A DNA stretch of 64,000 nucleotides from Candidatus Leptovillus affinis (GTDB lineage: Bacteria > Chloroflexota > Anaerolineae > Promineifilales > Promineifilaceae), in the NCBI GenBank assembly GCA_016705235.1, contig JADIYP010000002.1:992001-1056000 (forward strand), in the 5' to 3' direction. The stretch's first letter is position 1. Each line of letters begins with the position of its first letter. The notes under the pieces are model-generated. The model ran no database searches, was not told the DNA's origin, and saw nothing but the letters and a program-made list of their open reading frames with translations. Below, piece after piece: positions 45,530 to 56,772 of the stretch. A program made the translations under genes and the position numbers.

Positions 45530-48500
45530 TTATTTAACAATCAGCGGTAAATAGACCGCAAATCCACTCTGCGCTACGGCCGTAATTCCTACGGCCGTTC
45601 CCCGTCCTGCACCAACTACCACATTATCAATCTGCGCCGTCAATCCACCAGGCAAAACGGCCGTTACCCCATACGTCCCCGCCGCAACCCCATAGAAGGC
45701 AAAACGGCCGTTCCCATCCGTCACCCCCATCTGCCCCGCCACCGTCACCGGCACACCCGCCAACGGTGACTCCCACGGCTGGCGGATACCGTCGCCGTTC
45801 GTGTCCAACCAGGCGGTGCCGCGTACCACGCCCGCAGGCACAGCAGGCAGCCCCACCGCGCCGTTTGTCGCCGGATTCGCCGCCGCCGGATTGACTGCCA
45901 GCCACCAGGGGATGATGGTGTAGCTGCCAGTCGCCACGTCCCAGAAGCGGAACGTGCCCAACGCCGTGCGCTGACTACCCACGCCCGCCACCGTCACGGT
46001 GATCGGCATGGTAATCAGCGGCTCGTCCGCGCCACGCTGCCCGTCCCCGTCCCAATCGTCATACACCGCGCCGGAGAGTTGGGCTAACGGCCGTAAGGCG
46101 ATGCGGATCGCCCCACCGTTTTCGAGCGTGATGGTTTGAGATGGCATGACCGCGTAACCCACGGGGGGAGTGACGTTCGCCGTGTAATTACCGTTCGGCA
46201 GGTTGGGCACGCTAAACCGTCCTTGTGCGTCCGTCACCACGTCGGCCGACGTTGGCCCGCTCAGGCTGATGGCAACGCCGGAGATGCCGCTTTCGCCGCG
46301 CCGTAGCCAGCCATCCCCATCTTCATCGGCGAACACCTGCCCGCTCAAAGCCCCGCCAAAGCGGAAGGGCAGAGGCGGCAGGGTCACGTCCGCGCCGTTT
46401 AGCCAGAGGGATGCCGTATTGCCATGCAGCGGCACATACCCGGCGGGCGCGACCACTGCCAGCGCATGCGCTCCATCCTCAAGGCCGCTGATGACCCCGG
46501 ACGAATCGCCGCCCACGCTCACGCCGGGCAGCGCCGGTTCGTCGTCGTCCCACACCCCGTTCAGGTTGTCGTCGCGGAAGGCCGACCAACGGATCACCGC
46601 GCCGCTGTTCAAGCGATTAGCTTGCGCCGCTGCCGGAAGCAGGGTGATATCCCGCTGCCAGTAGCCTGGATTCCAGACGATGGCTCCGCCGGTGGTCTGG
46701 TAGCTGAAATTGGAGCCGGTGGCTGGGGTGGCCGGGTTGTAGCTTTGCTGGTAGCCCTCCGGCTCGCGGGCGGTGATGCAGTAGGCATATCCATTCCCCG
46801 GCAGCATATTGGTGAATAGTTTGTAATCGCCGTTGATGTCGCTGGTCGTCTCCAGGTTTTGCCAGATGGGGTTGCTCTGCTGGCAGCCTTGCCCCGCTAC
46901 CCAATGAAAATAGCCGATGCGTATCCCGGCCACACCCGCGCCGCCATGTGTGACACGGCCGTACACCGTGTTGTAATTGTGATCCGCGCCCCCTTGCAGA
47001 ATGCCAATGTTCGCCAACGCCGGCTGCGTCCCCGGCAGGAACCAGCCCGGCGCTTCCGTCAGGCTGTCACTCAGGCTAGCCGCATTGCTGACGTACAAAT
47101 CCACCGTCGCCAGGTAGCGGACGCCCGCGTTCAACTCGGTGAACAGGTAGAAACCGTTGGCGTCGGGAACGGCCGTTTGCACGGGCAGGCCCCCATCATT
47201 CAGCAAACTCACCACATAGCCGGTGGCCGCCGCTTCGCCGCTGTCCCGCTGCCCGTTCACATTGTCATCCAGATAGACCACGCCGCTCAGGTGGCCCAAC
47301 GGGTTGAGCGTCAGGTTTTGCTGGATGCTCTGCCCGGCGGTGGTGTAATTGACCACCGGCTCGCTCGCCAGCAGATGGCCCGGCGGCAGGGTGGGAATGC
47401 TCAGGCGGTATTGGCCGCTGGGCAGATTGCTGAACTGGTAGAAGGCGTCGCTGCACCAACCGGCGCAGCCGCTCGCCGCCACCGTGTCGTAGGTCTGGTT
47501 GGTCGCCACGTTGGTCAGGCGCACCGTCAGCCCACCCATGGCCCTCTGCGGGCCGATGACCGCGCCGTTGATACCGCCCGCCACCCGCGCCGCCACCTTG
47601 CGCGTCGTCGTCCCCGATCCGACCACGATGCTGATCGGCTGCGCTGTGCTGATTGTGTAACCGGCCGGAGCGACCACGTTCAGGCTGTAATTGCCTTCGT
47701 CCAGGACAAACGCAGCGCCGTTTTCGCTGAGGCTCTTGGTTTGCCCGCCGACGGTGGCCGCGCCGCTGCTCAGGAATGGTTCGTTGCTGTCATGGACGCC
47801 GTCGCCATCTACGTCCCAAAAGGTCAGTACCAGCAGTGTGCCTTGTGGGTAAACGGACAGCAGTACGGGGACGCCGCTGTTCTTGGGCATGGCCGCGCCG
47901 TTCAAATTAGCCGGGGCCACATCTGGCGGCAGGGTGTTGGTAACGATTTTGACGCAGCCGGGCGGATTGCCGGGCGCGGGCGCGGCGGCCAGCGGGCTGT
48001 TCAGAGTTAGTGGGTTGGTGAAGAGTACCAGCCCATCGGTGTTGGTTGTTTTCGTTTCGATGGGGCCGGCAATCCCGCCGCAAGGTTGGCTGACCAGTTG
48101 TACGTCCACGCCGCCCAAGCGCTGTTCCCCCGGATTGAGCTGGCCGTCCTGGTTGCTGTCCACGAAGACGATGGCTCGCGGGCGGCTGTCGTTGGGCGGC
48201 AGGGGGAACTGCACCCAGGGGATGCCGCCGCTCGCCGGGACAATGGCGATGCGCGTCAATTGCAAGTCTGGCGTGTTCATCTCCACCCGGTATTCGCCGC
48301 TGGTGATCGAGAGCACGGTAAACGAGCCATCAGACGCGGTGGTGTGGGTGGAGATAGGTGTACCGGCTAAGGTTGAGATAATGATCTCTGCTCCAGCGTA
48401 GGGGTCGTCTATGCCGATGTCGTAACTGCCGTTGTTGTTCACGTCGTAAAAGGCGTAACCGGTCAGGGTGCGGTTTTCGGTGCGGGTGTAGCCAAAGTCG

Positions 48501-51500
48501 AGATATTCCGGCGAACCGAAGCCGGTGAGATCGCGCCAGGCGGAGGTGGCCGTCTGGGGGACGAAGCCGCCGGGGAAGTTGATTTCCACCCGGTAGTCGC
48601 CCACGGGCAGGTTGGGGAAGGCGTAGTAGCCGCTGTTCCAGCCCGCGCCAACGGCCGTGACGGTGGTACTGATGACCGCTCCGGCATCGTTATAGAGCGT
48701 CACCGGGATGTCGTTGTTGCTGGGGATATTGGTCTCGGTGCAATGGTCGGTATTGCCGCGCACCCCCAACGGATAGCAGCGATCCCAATAGGCATGACCG
48801 GCGATGGTTTGCAGGTTGCCGGGGTTGAAGGGATAACTCACGTCGGCGTGGGTATCGCCGTCCAGCACCACCACATCGGAACTTTCCGGCCAGCCCGGTT
48901 CGGCGGGGATGGTGACCACTTCGTAGCTGCCCGGCGGCAAGCCGGTGATGACGGTCTCCGGGTTGACGCTGGACAAATCTACCGTCGCTATCAGGTTGCC
49001 GTCGGCGTCGTACACTTCGACCGTACAGGGGAAGCCCTGCCCAGCCACTTCACAGCCCACCGCCAACGACTGCGCCGGGGTGACGTTGAACGTAGTGTTG
49101 CCAAAGGTGTTGTTGGTGACGACGACGGTGCGTGAAGTGGGGGCCACGATGGTATCGGGCGGCAGGTATTCGGGCAGGACGGTGATGGTATACGTCCCGG
49201 CATCCAGGTCGGCCCACGTCTGCCCGTTTAGCCCGGTGACCAGGAGTTGATCCACGCCGGTGCCCTGCAAGCGGAAGAAGATGCTCCCCACCGGCAAGCT
49301 CTGGCTGCCAATGGTTTGTTCGGCATGGATGGTCAGACGGCCGATGCGCTCCACCAGCCAATTTTCCGTGACAAAGCTGTTAGGCGGCAGGGGAAAGACG
49401 CGGAAACCATCGCCGTTGTAGTTGACGTATGGGTAAGGCGGCAGCATTCCCAACCCTTTGTTCTCACTCGGCTCTTGTTCGAGGAAGAGATAGTTACCAT
49501 TGGCGTCGGTTAAGGTTGTGCTGATGGGTGAGCCAATGTGCATGAGTGCGTTGGGCACACCCACGCCGCTGGTGTTGACCACCTGCCCGCTGACCGTGCC
49601 GCCTCGGGCGAAGGGGGCATGCAGGTTCATCAACGGGGCATTGGCACTCAGCCAGATAGTGCCAAATACGCGCTCGTCCGGGAAAAAGTCGGGGCGAAGA
49701 CCCACATCAGATAGGTGCGGTTCGATGGCACGAGCAGGCGGAACAGGCCGTTGCTGTCGGTGCTGATTGTCTGCGGGGGAATTTGGCAGCCGTAATAATC
49801 CACCTGCAGCCCGGCCAGCGGCTCTTCGCCCGGTTCGGGGAAGCCGGAGCCGTCCAGGTCTACCCAGGCGCGCCCGGCGATGATGCCGAAACCAGCCGGG
49901 GGCGTTTCGTGCAGGCCAAAATCCACGACCGTACCGCTGTCCTCGCCCATCGGCACGGGGATGGGGCTGGCACTGGTGGGGGTCATGTTGTCGGCGGCGG
50001 CGCTGACGGTGTAGAGGCCGGGGGCGGGGGTGAAGAGTTGGTAACGGCCGTTGCTATCAGTGGTCGTCTGAATCGTCCCGGTGGGACCGCTGGCGGTCAC
50101 GGTAATCCCGGCTAACCCATCTTCGCCGATGCCCAACATGCCGTCCAGGTCTAAATCTTGCCAGACACGGCCGTTGATGTTGGCCGCTTCCACGACGCTG
50201 ACAACCGTCTGCGCCTGGGCGTTGCTGCTGTTGTTGCTGGCGCTGACGGTGGCGGTATAGACGCCGGGCGCGGCGTAGCTGTGTTCCACAAATGGCCCGG
50301 CCGCCAGGTTGCCATCGCCCAAATTCCATTCGTAGCTCACGCCCGTCCCGGCGCTGATGCTGGCGGCGAAGGTGACGGGGTCATTGCTGTAGCCGGATGT
50401 GGTGTGAACGGCCGTAAGCCCTTGAATCGGCACATCCAGCACCCCCCCGGCGGGCAGGGCCAGCGAATACTCCGACGTGCTGCCGTCGGCGTGGGTGGCG
50501 GTGGCGGTGACAAACTGATTGGGCGGGATGGTGACGGGCAGGGTCACGTCGAAGGTGGCGTCTCCTTCCGCGTCGGTGGTGGTGGTGGCTGCGCCCAGGT
50601 AAACCTCCCCTTCGCCGTAGCCGCTGGGGTCGGCCTCGGAACTGTAATAAAAGTCCAGGGTAAAGGTGGTATTGGGGTTGCTGTCCAGCGTGCCTTGGAT
50701 GACGGTCGTGCCGTTGGCATACGCCTGGGCAAAGGTGATGACCGGGTAATTTTGCAGGTTGTTGCCGCCGGTGTCGGGGTCGTCGGCGTCGTTGATGTTC
50801 ACGCCATCGGGCCAGCGCAGGTCAATGCCCAACTGCGAGTTGGCGTAGATGTGGTTGCCGCGAATGGCGTTCCTCAGGCCGGTGTTGCCCACGCGCACCC
50901 CGCTGTAGTAAGGAGTGGCGCCGTTATGGGCGATGATGTTGGCTTCGCCCGGCCCTGTACCGCCAATGGCATTGTCGTTGCCGGACAGAAACAGGCCGTT
51001 GTAGCCGTTGCCCAGCGGGGTGACGCCATCCGCGCCGACGCCAATCCGGTTGCCGATGATTACCATGCTAGACGAGTTGGTGCTGATGCCTTCAAAGGTG
51101 TGGGCGGCGATCACGTTGTCGCGGATGATGACCGGAACGCTGGATGCGCCGCTGATGCCGTAGTTGTTGGGCAGCGCCGCCAGGCCAGTGGCGTTCACGC
51201 CCAGCCAGTTCCCGGCGATGATGGTCGGCGGCGCGTCGGGGTTGGGCAGGTTGCTGAAGTAGATGGCCGCGATGGAGGTCTGGCTGTTGCCGGAGATGAG
51301 GTTGCGCTCTAAATCATCAGAAACGCCATCGCTGTTGGTGCCGATGCGGTTGCCGTAGCCGCCCAGGAAGATACCGGCGCGGGGTGCGCCGCCAAAGCCG
51401 TTGGGAATGGAAGCCATGCCGGTGATGTCGGTACCGATCTTGTTCCCGGCGATGACATTGTTTAGTGCGCCGGTTTGCTGGAGCAAGATGCCCCAATCGC

Positions 51501-52551
51501 TGTTGCCGGAAATCAGGTTGCCTTCCAATTCATCGGAAACGCCGTCGCCATCGGTGCCGACGATGTTGTTCTCGGTGACGTAGACGCGCACCCCTTCCAC
51601 CTGAATGCCCACGCTGACTGTGCCGCTGGCATTCGTGCCAATCAGGTTGCCGGAAATGCGGTTGTGGTGGCTCATGTTGACACTAGTGCCAGTCAGATTG
51701 ATGTTATGGATACTGCCGCTGATGACGTTGCCTTCCAGGGCATCGCCCTGCCCGTCACCATCGGTGCCGATGACGGTGTAGCTGGCTTCCTGCACCAGAA
51801 TACCGGTGGCGGCGACGGTTTGATTGTTTGTGCCAACGGCCGTTGTCCCCGCCGCGTTCAGACCAATATAGTTGCCCATGATCAGGTTGCCGGTGGTGGT
51901 GGGCTGATAAATCCAGATATTCTGCTCGACGTTGGCGGAGATGACGTTGCGTTCGGCCACATCGCCCACGCCGTCGGCGTTTGTGCCGATGCGGTTGCTG
52001 CTGGAACCGCCGTCAATCCAGACGCCGCGCTGGTTGGCGACGCGCGTTTCACCGGCAAAGTCAGTGCCGATGTAGTTGCCGTAGATCCAGTTACCGCCGC
52101 CTGTTTGCAGGCGGATGCCGGCCGCGGAGCCGCCGATGGCAAAGCCATTGACCACCAGCCCGCGCACGGTGCTGCCGCCGCTGGTGATGTTTAGACCGTT
52201 GACGGAAGAACCGGCCAATGCGCCGTTGAGTTCGATGAGCGGCGGGCCGGTGTAGCCGCTGCCACCCTGACTCCAGCCGTCTATGGTGACGGGGTCGGTG
52301 ATGGTGGGCAGGGCGGACGTGGGCTGGATGGTTTGCTGGCTGCCGCTGGCGCCGATGGCGAAGGTGATGGTGTCCGCGCCGGGGTTGGCGTTGGCGTCGA
52401 GGATGACTTGGCGCAGGGAGCCGGGGCCGCTGTCGGCGGTGGTGGTGACGGTGTAGGTGCTGGCGTGGGTAACGGCCGTTACCCGCCACAAACCAACCAT
52501 CACCAACAGGACCACCATCAAACTGAATACAATATCTCGTTTACGCATCAT
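45530..52551 (-). pseudogene. Giant secreted protein: beta-helix, PKD and SdrD-B-like repeats; one frameshift
   Basis: About 2340 residues when repaired. Signal peptide MRKRDIVFSLMVVLLVMVGL; then STYTVTTTADSGPGSLRQVI, the start of a right-handed parallel beta-helix built of repeats such as GNVISGNSDWGILLQQTGA and IGTNSDGVSD (to about residue 650); a PKD domain (VSYEWNLGDGNLAAGPFVEHSY); then about ten SdrD-B / transthyretin-like modules (DSNGRYQLF, DANGFYLF, DGDGQRGADEP). It ends in AVYLPLIVK. A base is missing in A5 at 49683-49687: APTF then continues FPDERVFGTIWLSA. ATG 52551 has SD AGGA. Probably a long surface stalk or adhesin; no membrane anchor or LPXTG is visible. Confidence 0.85.
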
Positions 52552-52738
52552 GACGTTTCCTCGTATCCTTTGTGGTTTCTTGCTGCAAAAAAAGCACCAT
52601 CTCATCCAGGCTGGCAAAACCGCGCCTGGCGTTGGTGTGTGGGTCTTCCAGGCTGAAACGCCAGGCTGATTCGCCTTCACTGTCCAGCCAAAGGCGCATC
52701 AGGTAAATGGTGTAAGGTAATTGAAGTGTTTGAGACAT
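52541..52738 (-). CDS. 65-residue conserved small protein
   Basis: MSQTLQLPYTIYLMRLWLDSEGESAWRFSLEDPHTNARRGFASLDEMVLFLQQ; cytosolic, no signal peptide. The WRFSLEDPHT-RRGFASLDEM core looks like a small family in which LEDP and GFAS(L) are conserved. Its last 11 nt overlap the start of the giant secreted-protein gene, so the two are probably translated together. Function unknown; the context suggests a role linked to the surface protein or simply a shared promoter. Confidence 0.75.
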   Translation of the reverse strand: MSQTLQLPYTIYLMRLWLDSEGESAWRFSLEDPHTNARRGFASLDEMVLFLQQETTKDTRKRHDA

Positions 52739-52834
52739 AACAAATCCGTGACAACAGAATGACCATCGTTATAATGTCAGCATAAGCATCCAGCATTACT
52801 GAACCGTAACAGCAGCGTAACAGGCAGCGATGAC

Positions 52835-55800
52835 ATGCATGATCAAGCGACACTGCAACTGACTTTGTTGGGTAAACCGGAAATACGGTTAGACGGCGCA
52901 CTGCTGGCAAGCAGGCTGCCCGTGAAAGGAGTAGCCTTGCTGGCTTACCTTGCCGTCACCGGTCAGACCTGTTCACGAGAGGCGTTGGCCGGGCTGCTGT
53001 GGGGCGAGACGCCCGACGCGGCGGCAAGAGCGAGCTTGCGGGTGACGTTGAACCGGCTGCCGCCCGCGCTACGGCCGTTTCTGACTCTCACCTATCACAC
53101 CATCAGCCTCAATCCTGATCGTATCATTTTGGACGTGACCAGTTTGGCAACGGCCGTCCTCTCCACCGATCCCTCCGCCTGGAAAACGGCCGTTGCTCTT
53201 TATCGCGGCGATTTTCTGGAAGGTTTCAACGTGCCCGACGCCCCTGCCTTTGACGAATGGGCACTGTTGGAACGCGAACGCCTGCGCTTGCTGGTGATAG
53301 AGCTGCTGCATCGCCTGGCTGACAACGCCTACCAACAGCAAGCCACAACCGACGGCATCACCTACGCCCGGCGCATACTGGCGCTGGATAACTGGCGCGA
53401 AGAAGCCCACCGTTTGCTTATGCGCCTGTTGGCCCTGGACGGTCGGCGTAGTGAGGCTCTGACTCAATTTCAAACCTGCCGCCGCCTGCTGGCCGAAAAC
53501 CTGGGCGTCGAACCGGCTGCGGAGACCATTGCCCTTTACGATAACATCAAACATAACCGCCTTCCGCCTTTCGACTCGGATCAGAGTAAGCCTGCTCCAC
53601 CCCACAACCTACCCGCCAGTGCCGCCGCTTTTGTCGGGCGCGAACCGGAACTGGCACAGTTAATTGACCTGCTGGCCCAGCCAGACGGCCGTTTACTGAC
53701 CATTCTCGGTCCCGGTGGCGCAGGTAAAACCCGGCTGGCATTAGAAACAGCAGCACGCCACCTGACCGACCCGCGCTTTCTCGATGGCATCTTTTTTGTG
53801 CCACTGGCCGATTTGCCCTCAGGAACGGCCGTTGCCCCCCATATCGCCGAAACCGTTGGGCTAAAACTCAGCGGCGCGGCAGCCCCCGACGAACAACTGT
53901 GCCAACACCTGCGCGACCGCCATCTACTGCTGCTGTTGGACAATTTTGAACACCTGCTGCCCCAGGCCGGTCTGGCCGCTGCCCTGCTGGCGGCTGCCCC
54001 TGGCCTTCGTCTGCTTGTCACCTCGCGGGAGCGGCTGAACCTGTACGAAGAGTGGCTGGTGGAATTGGGCGGGCTGGCTTTGCCGCCTGCCGCCGCCGTT
54101 GATTGGACTGGTTTCAGCGCACCGCAGTTGTTCATCCAGCGAGCGCGGCGCGTTTACCTGGGTTTCGACAGCGCCGCCGAACGCGAAGCCATCCTGCGTA
54201 TTTGTCAACTGGTAGGCGGTTTACCGCTGGCGCTGGAACTGGCTGCCGCCTGGGTGCGCACCGTTCCCTGCCAGGAAATCGCCGCCGCCATCGAGCGCCA
54301 TCTTGATTTTCTGACGAGCGACCTGCAAAACATGCCGGAGCGCCAACGCAGCCTGCGAGCCGCGTTCGACTACTCCTGGGAGCTGCTGCCTGAGCCGGAA
54401 CAAGCCATGCTGGCGTGGCTGTCCGTTTTTCGCGGCGGCTTTGATGGGGAAGCTGCCCTGACTATTACTGGGAAAAAAGAAAGGAACCGCAGAGAGCGCG
54501 GAGAACGCGGAGTTTTGTTAGCAAACTCTGCGCTCTCCGCTCCTCCGCAGTTAAATTCTCCGCAATCTGGTTTGCGACAGTTATCGGCGCTGGTGGATAA
54601 ATCCCTGGTACAGCGGCAGGCGAACGGCCGTTATCAACTGCACGAAGCGGTCCGGCTGTTTGCTCAGGAGCAGATTAGTCCGGCTGATTGGGCACAGGTT
54701 CGCACCGCCCACGCTGGCTACTACGCCGATTTTATGGCCGATCGAGGCAGCAAGAGTACCGGAGAGGAGGCAGAAGCCGCTTTTCGATTGATGGCGCTGG
54801 AATTGGAAAACGGCCGTTTCGCCTGGCAGTGGGCGTTAACCGATTGGTCGGCGACGGAACCGCTGCTGAGCCAGATGCTGCCCCATCTCTCGCTGTTCTA
54901 TTTGCGGCGCGGCCGTTCGTTGGAGGCGCTGGATTGGTTGGCGGAGGCGCTGCAAACCATCGCGGCAGACCATCCGCTGACGGCGCGGCTGCATCACCAG
55001 TTTGCCAAACACGAAGAAGCCGTGGGCCGTTTTGCGGAAGCGCAGGTGCGGCTGCTGGTTTGCTTGCCTGGTCTGGAAGCGCCCGATCTCGTGCCTTATG
55101 CCGCCGATGCCTGGGAAATGTTGGGGCGCGCGCAGCGCCATCTGGGTGATCTGACTGCCGCCGAAGCCTCTTTTCAGCGCAGCCTGACCCTGCACCGGCT
55201 TTCCGGCCAGACATCGAACGTAGCCGGGGTTCTGAACAGCCTGGGGGTGTTGACGAAGAATAACGGCCGTTATACCTGAGGCCATTGCCTACTACATGGA
55301 AAGCCTGAGCATTTTTCGCCGTCAGGTGGATCGATCTGGCATAGCGGTATGCCTGATCAACCTGGGCAACATCGCCAACGTGCAGGGCGACTATGAATGG
55401 GCGCGTGCTTGTTACCAGGAGAGTTACGAATTGGCCGCTGCCGCTGAAAACCGCTCGCAAATGGCGATCAACCTGCTCAACCTGGGCAGTGTGGCCCGCG
55501 CTACAGGTGAGGCCATAACTGCGGAACAACAGTATCAGGCCAGTCTGGCGCTTGGCCGGGAAATTGGCAATGGGTTGATTGCCGCTGCCGCCCTGGATGG
55601 CCTGGGGCAAACGCGGCTGATGCTGGGCGACCTACCTGGGGCACGGTCGGTGCTGCGGGAGGGGTTGGAAACGGCCGTGGCCCTCAAATCTTCCAGCATG
55701 ATCCTGACGCTGCTGGCGTCTGTGGGGCGGGCGCTTGCCGGGCAGCCATTGGGGGCAGCGCTCCTGTTTCTGGCGCTTTCTCACGAGAACACACCCCATC

Positions 55801-55934
55801 ATGTGAGAGAAGAGGTGTTGGCTTTTGCTGCTGCGGAGCAGATGACCTTGCCGGACTTGGGGCAACCAGGCCTCGACCTTGAAGAAGGAGTCAGGCTCTC
55901 CCTGACAGAATTGAGCGCCGAACCTGCCATTTAA
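52835..55934 (+). pseudogene. BTAD-NB-ARC-TPR transcriptional regulator (AfsR/SARP-like), one frameshift
   Basis: About 1030 residues when repaired. Winged helix (LGKPEIRLDGALL ... LLAYLAVTG), BTAD domain (LYRGDFLEGFNVPDAPAFDEW; DNWREEAHRLLMRLLAL), NB-ARC ATPase (FVGREPEL, Walker A GPGGAGKTRLA, LLLLDNFEHL, GGLPLALELAAAW) and C-terminal TPRs. An extra T at about 55277 ends the frame after NGRYT; without it, EAIAYYMESLSIFRRQ continues to 55934. Residues coded by 54475-54560 (ERNRRERGERG...) are an in-frame hairpin repeat. Divergent from the giant-protein gene, which it may control. Confidence 0.88.
54475..54560 (+). repeat. Hairpin repeat inserted in frame in the BTAD gene
   Basis: AACCGCAGAGAGCGCGGAG... 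pairs with ...CTCTCCGCTCCTCCGCAGTT. It is a diverged form of the CACCACGGAGG repeat at 39321. It adds about 29 hydrophilic residues between TITG and the NB-ARC helical region, without a stop codon. Confidence 0.65.
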
Positions 55935-55994
55935 CGGCGGGGTATTTTAGGAGTCGCTTCAGGTCTCACGAATTCCGGTGATCAACCAGGATAC

Positions 55995-56387
55995 TCATAG
56001 CGTGTATGCCGACCGGCGCAAAGCCTCTTTGTCTGTCCACTGTCTGTGGGTGTTAAACAGTCGAAAAAGTCGAGTCCGATCCGGCAGATGAGGAAAAAGA
56101 TGTCGGTAATCGCGCACCAGCCAGCCATAGAAAGCTCGGTTGCCAACTCCTTTCAAAGCAAACAAAAAAGCCAGCAGTTTGTCAGAGAACCTCTTTTTGT
56201 AGCCGGGGTATCCTTACCCCGCCTCTGGAAGACGCGGTAAGAAATTGCGGCTACGGGTACTTTTCCGACAGACTGCTAGGGCCACAACTTCACTGGGATA
56301 CAATGAGGCTTGACTATGTTTTGGCGCAACACCCATCTGGTCATCAACTCGGCAGAACAGTTCAATGATAAAATCTTCTGTAGTCAT
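55995..56387 (-). pseudogene. Transposase relic split by a MITE
   Basis: Leftward. ATG 56387 (SD GGAG) starts MTTEDFIIELFCRVDDQMG...SLYPSEVVALA; a 110-bp MITE follows; then the same frame family resumes as LAFLFALKGVGNRAFYGWLV...HLFPHLPDRTRLFRLFNTHR and stops at 55995. The N-terminal parts look like a DDE transposase whose catalytic domain is gone. The neighbouring 55935-55994 and 56388-56478 show nothing else. Confidence 0.75.
56171..56280. mobile_element. 110-bp MITE, copy 2, inside a transposase relic
   Basis: Reverse complement of the element at 7461-7570, same length, with TIRs CCAGCAGTTTGTCAGAGAAC and (complement) CCTAGCAGTCTGTCGGAAAA. Cuts the transposase between VVALA and FLFALKGVGNRAFY, which fixes its borders to within a few bases. 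Confidence 0.85.
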
Positions 56388-56478
56388 CGGGTTCTCCTTT
56401 TGCTAATGGTCTTGTAGCTCTTAGCTTAAGGGAACTCGATGCCTTTTTTAACTAGCACCAAAGGTTTATAATGGATTC

Positions 56479-56607
56479 ATGCTTGGAGACTTACTGCAAA
56501 CAAAATTATATGTACCCCGGTTACGGCCGTCTCTCGTCCCTCGTCCCCGCCTCATCGAAATACTCAACCACGGACTGACCGGCAAGCTGACCCTCATCTT
56601 ACGCTGA
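56479..56607 (+). pseudogene. Truncated N-terminus of a MalT/LuxR-type regulator
   Basis: 43 codons: MLGDLLQTKLYVPRLRPSLVPRP...LTGKLTLILR then TGA. It closely matches the start of the full gene at 56773 (MLGNLLQTKLYIPRKRPSLV...KLTLI) and breaks exactly where a hairpin repeat begins. A partial duplication, disrupted by the repeat. Confidence 0.85.
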
Positions 56608-56609
56608 AC

Positions 56610-56691
56610 TGTCATGCTGAGCGGAGTCTTCGGAGCGAAGCATCCCGCTCCACCAGAAGAAGGAGATGCTTCGGAGGACCTCAGCATGACA
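56610..56691. repeat. Dispersed hairpin repeat (TGTCATGCTGAGCG type)
   Basis: Left arm TGTCATGCTGAGCGGAG, right arm CTCAGCATGACA, with GAAGCATCCCGCTCC / GGAGATGCTTC inside. Same family as 37921-38011. It abuts the truncated MalT-like fragment at 56607. Confidence 0.8.
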
Positions 56692-56772
56692 CATTTCTGG
56701 TTAAATTGAGAATTGCTGTATCAACCAGTAAATTTGGGCAAATCGTGAGCCTTTCCAGTATACTTTTGCGTG

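Noticed and set aside
45328..45540. 70-codon minus-strand frame after the giant gene
   Set aside because: No SD, overlaps the giant gene's stop, no family features.
46859..48010. 383-codon plus-strand frame, and a similar one at 50158-51312
   Set aside because: Shadows of the repetitive giant secreted-protein gene; no family motif or SD.
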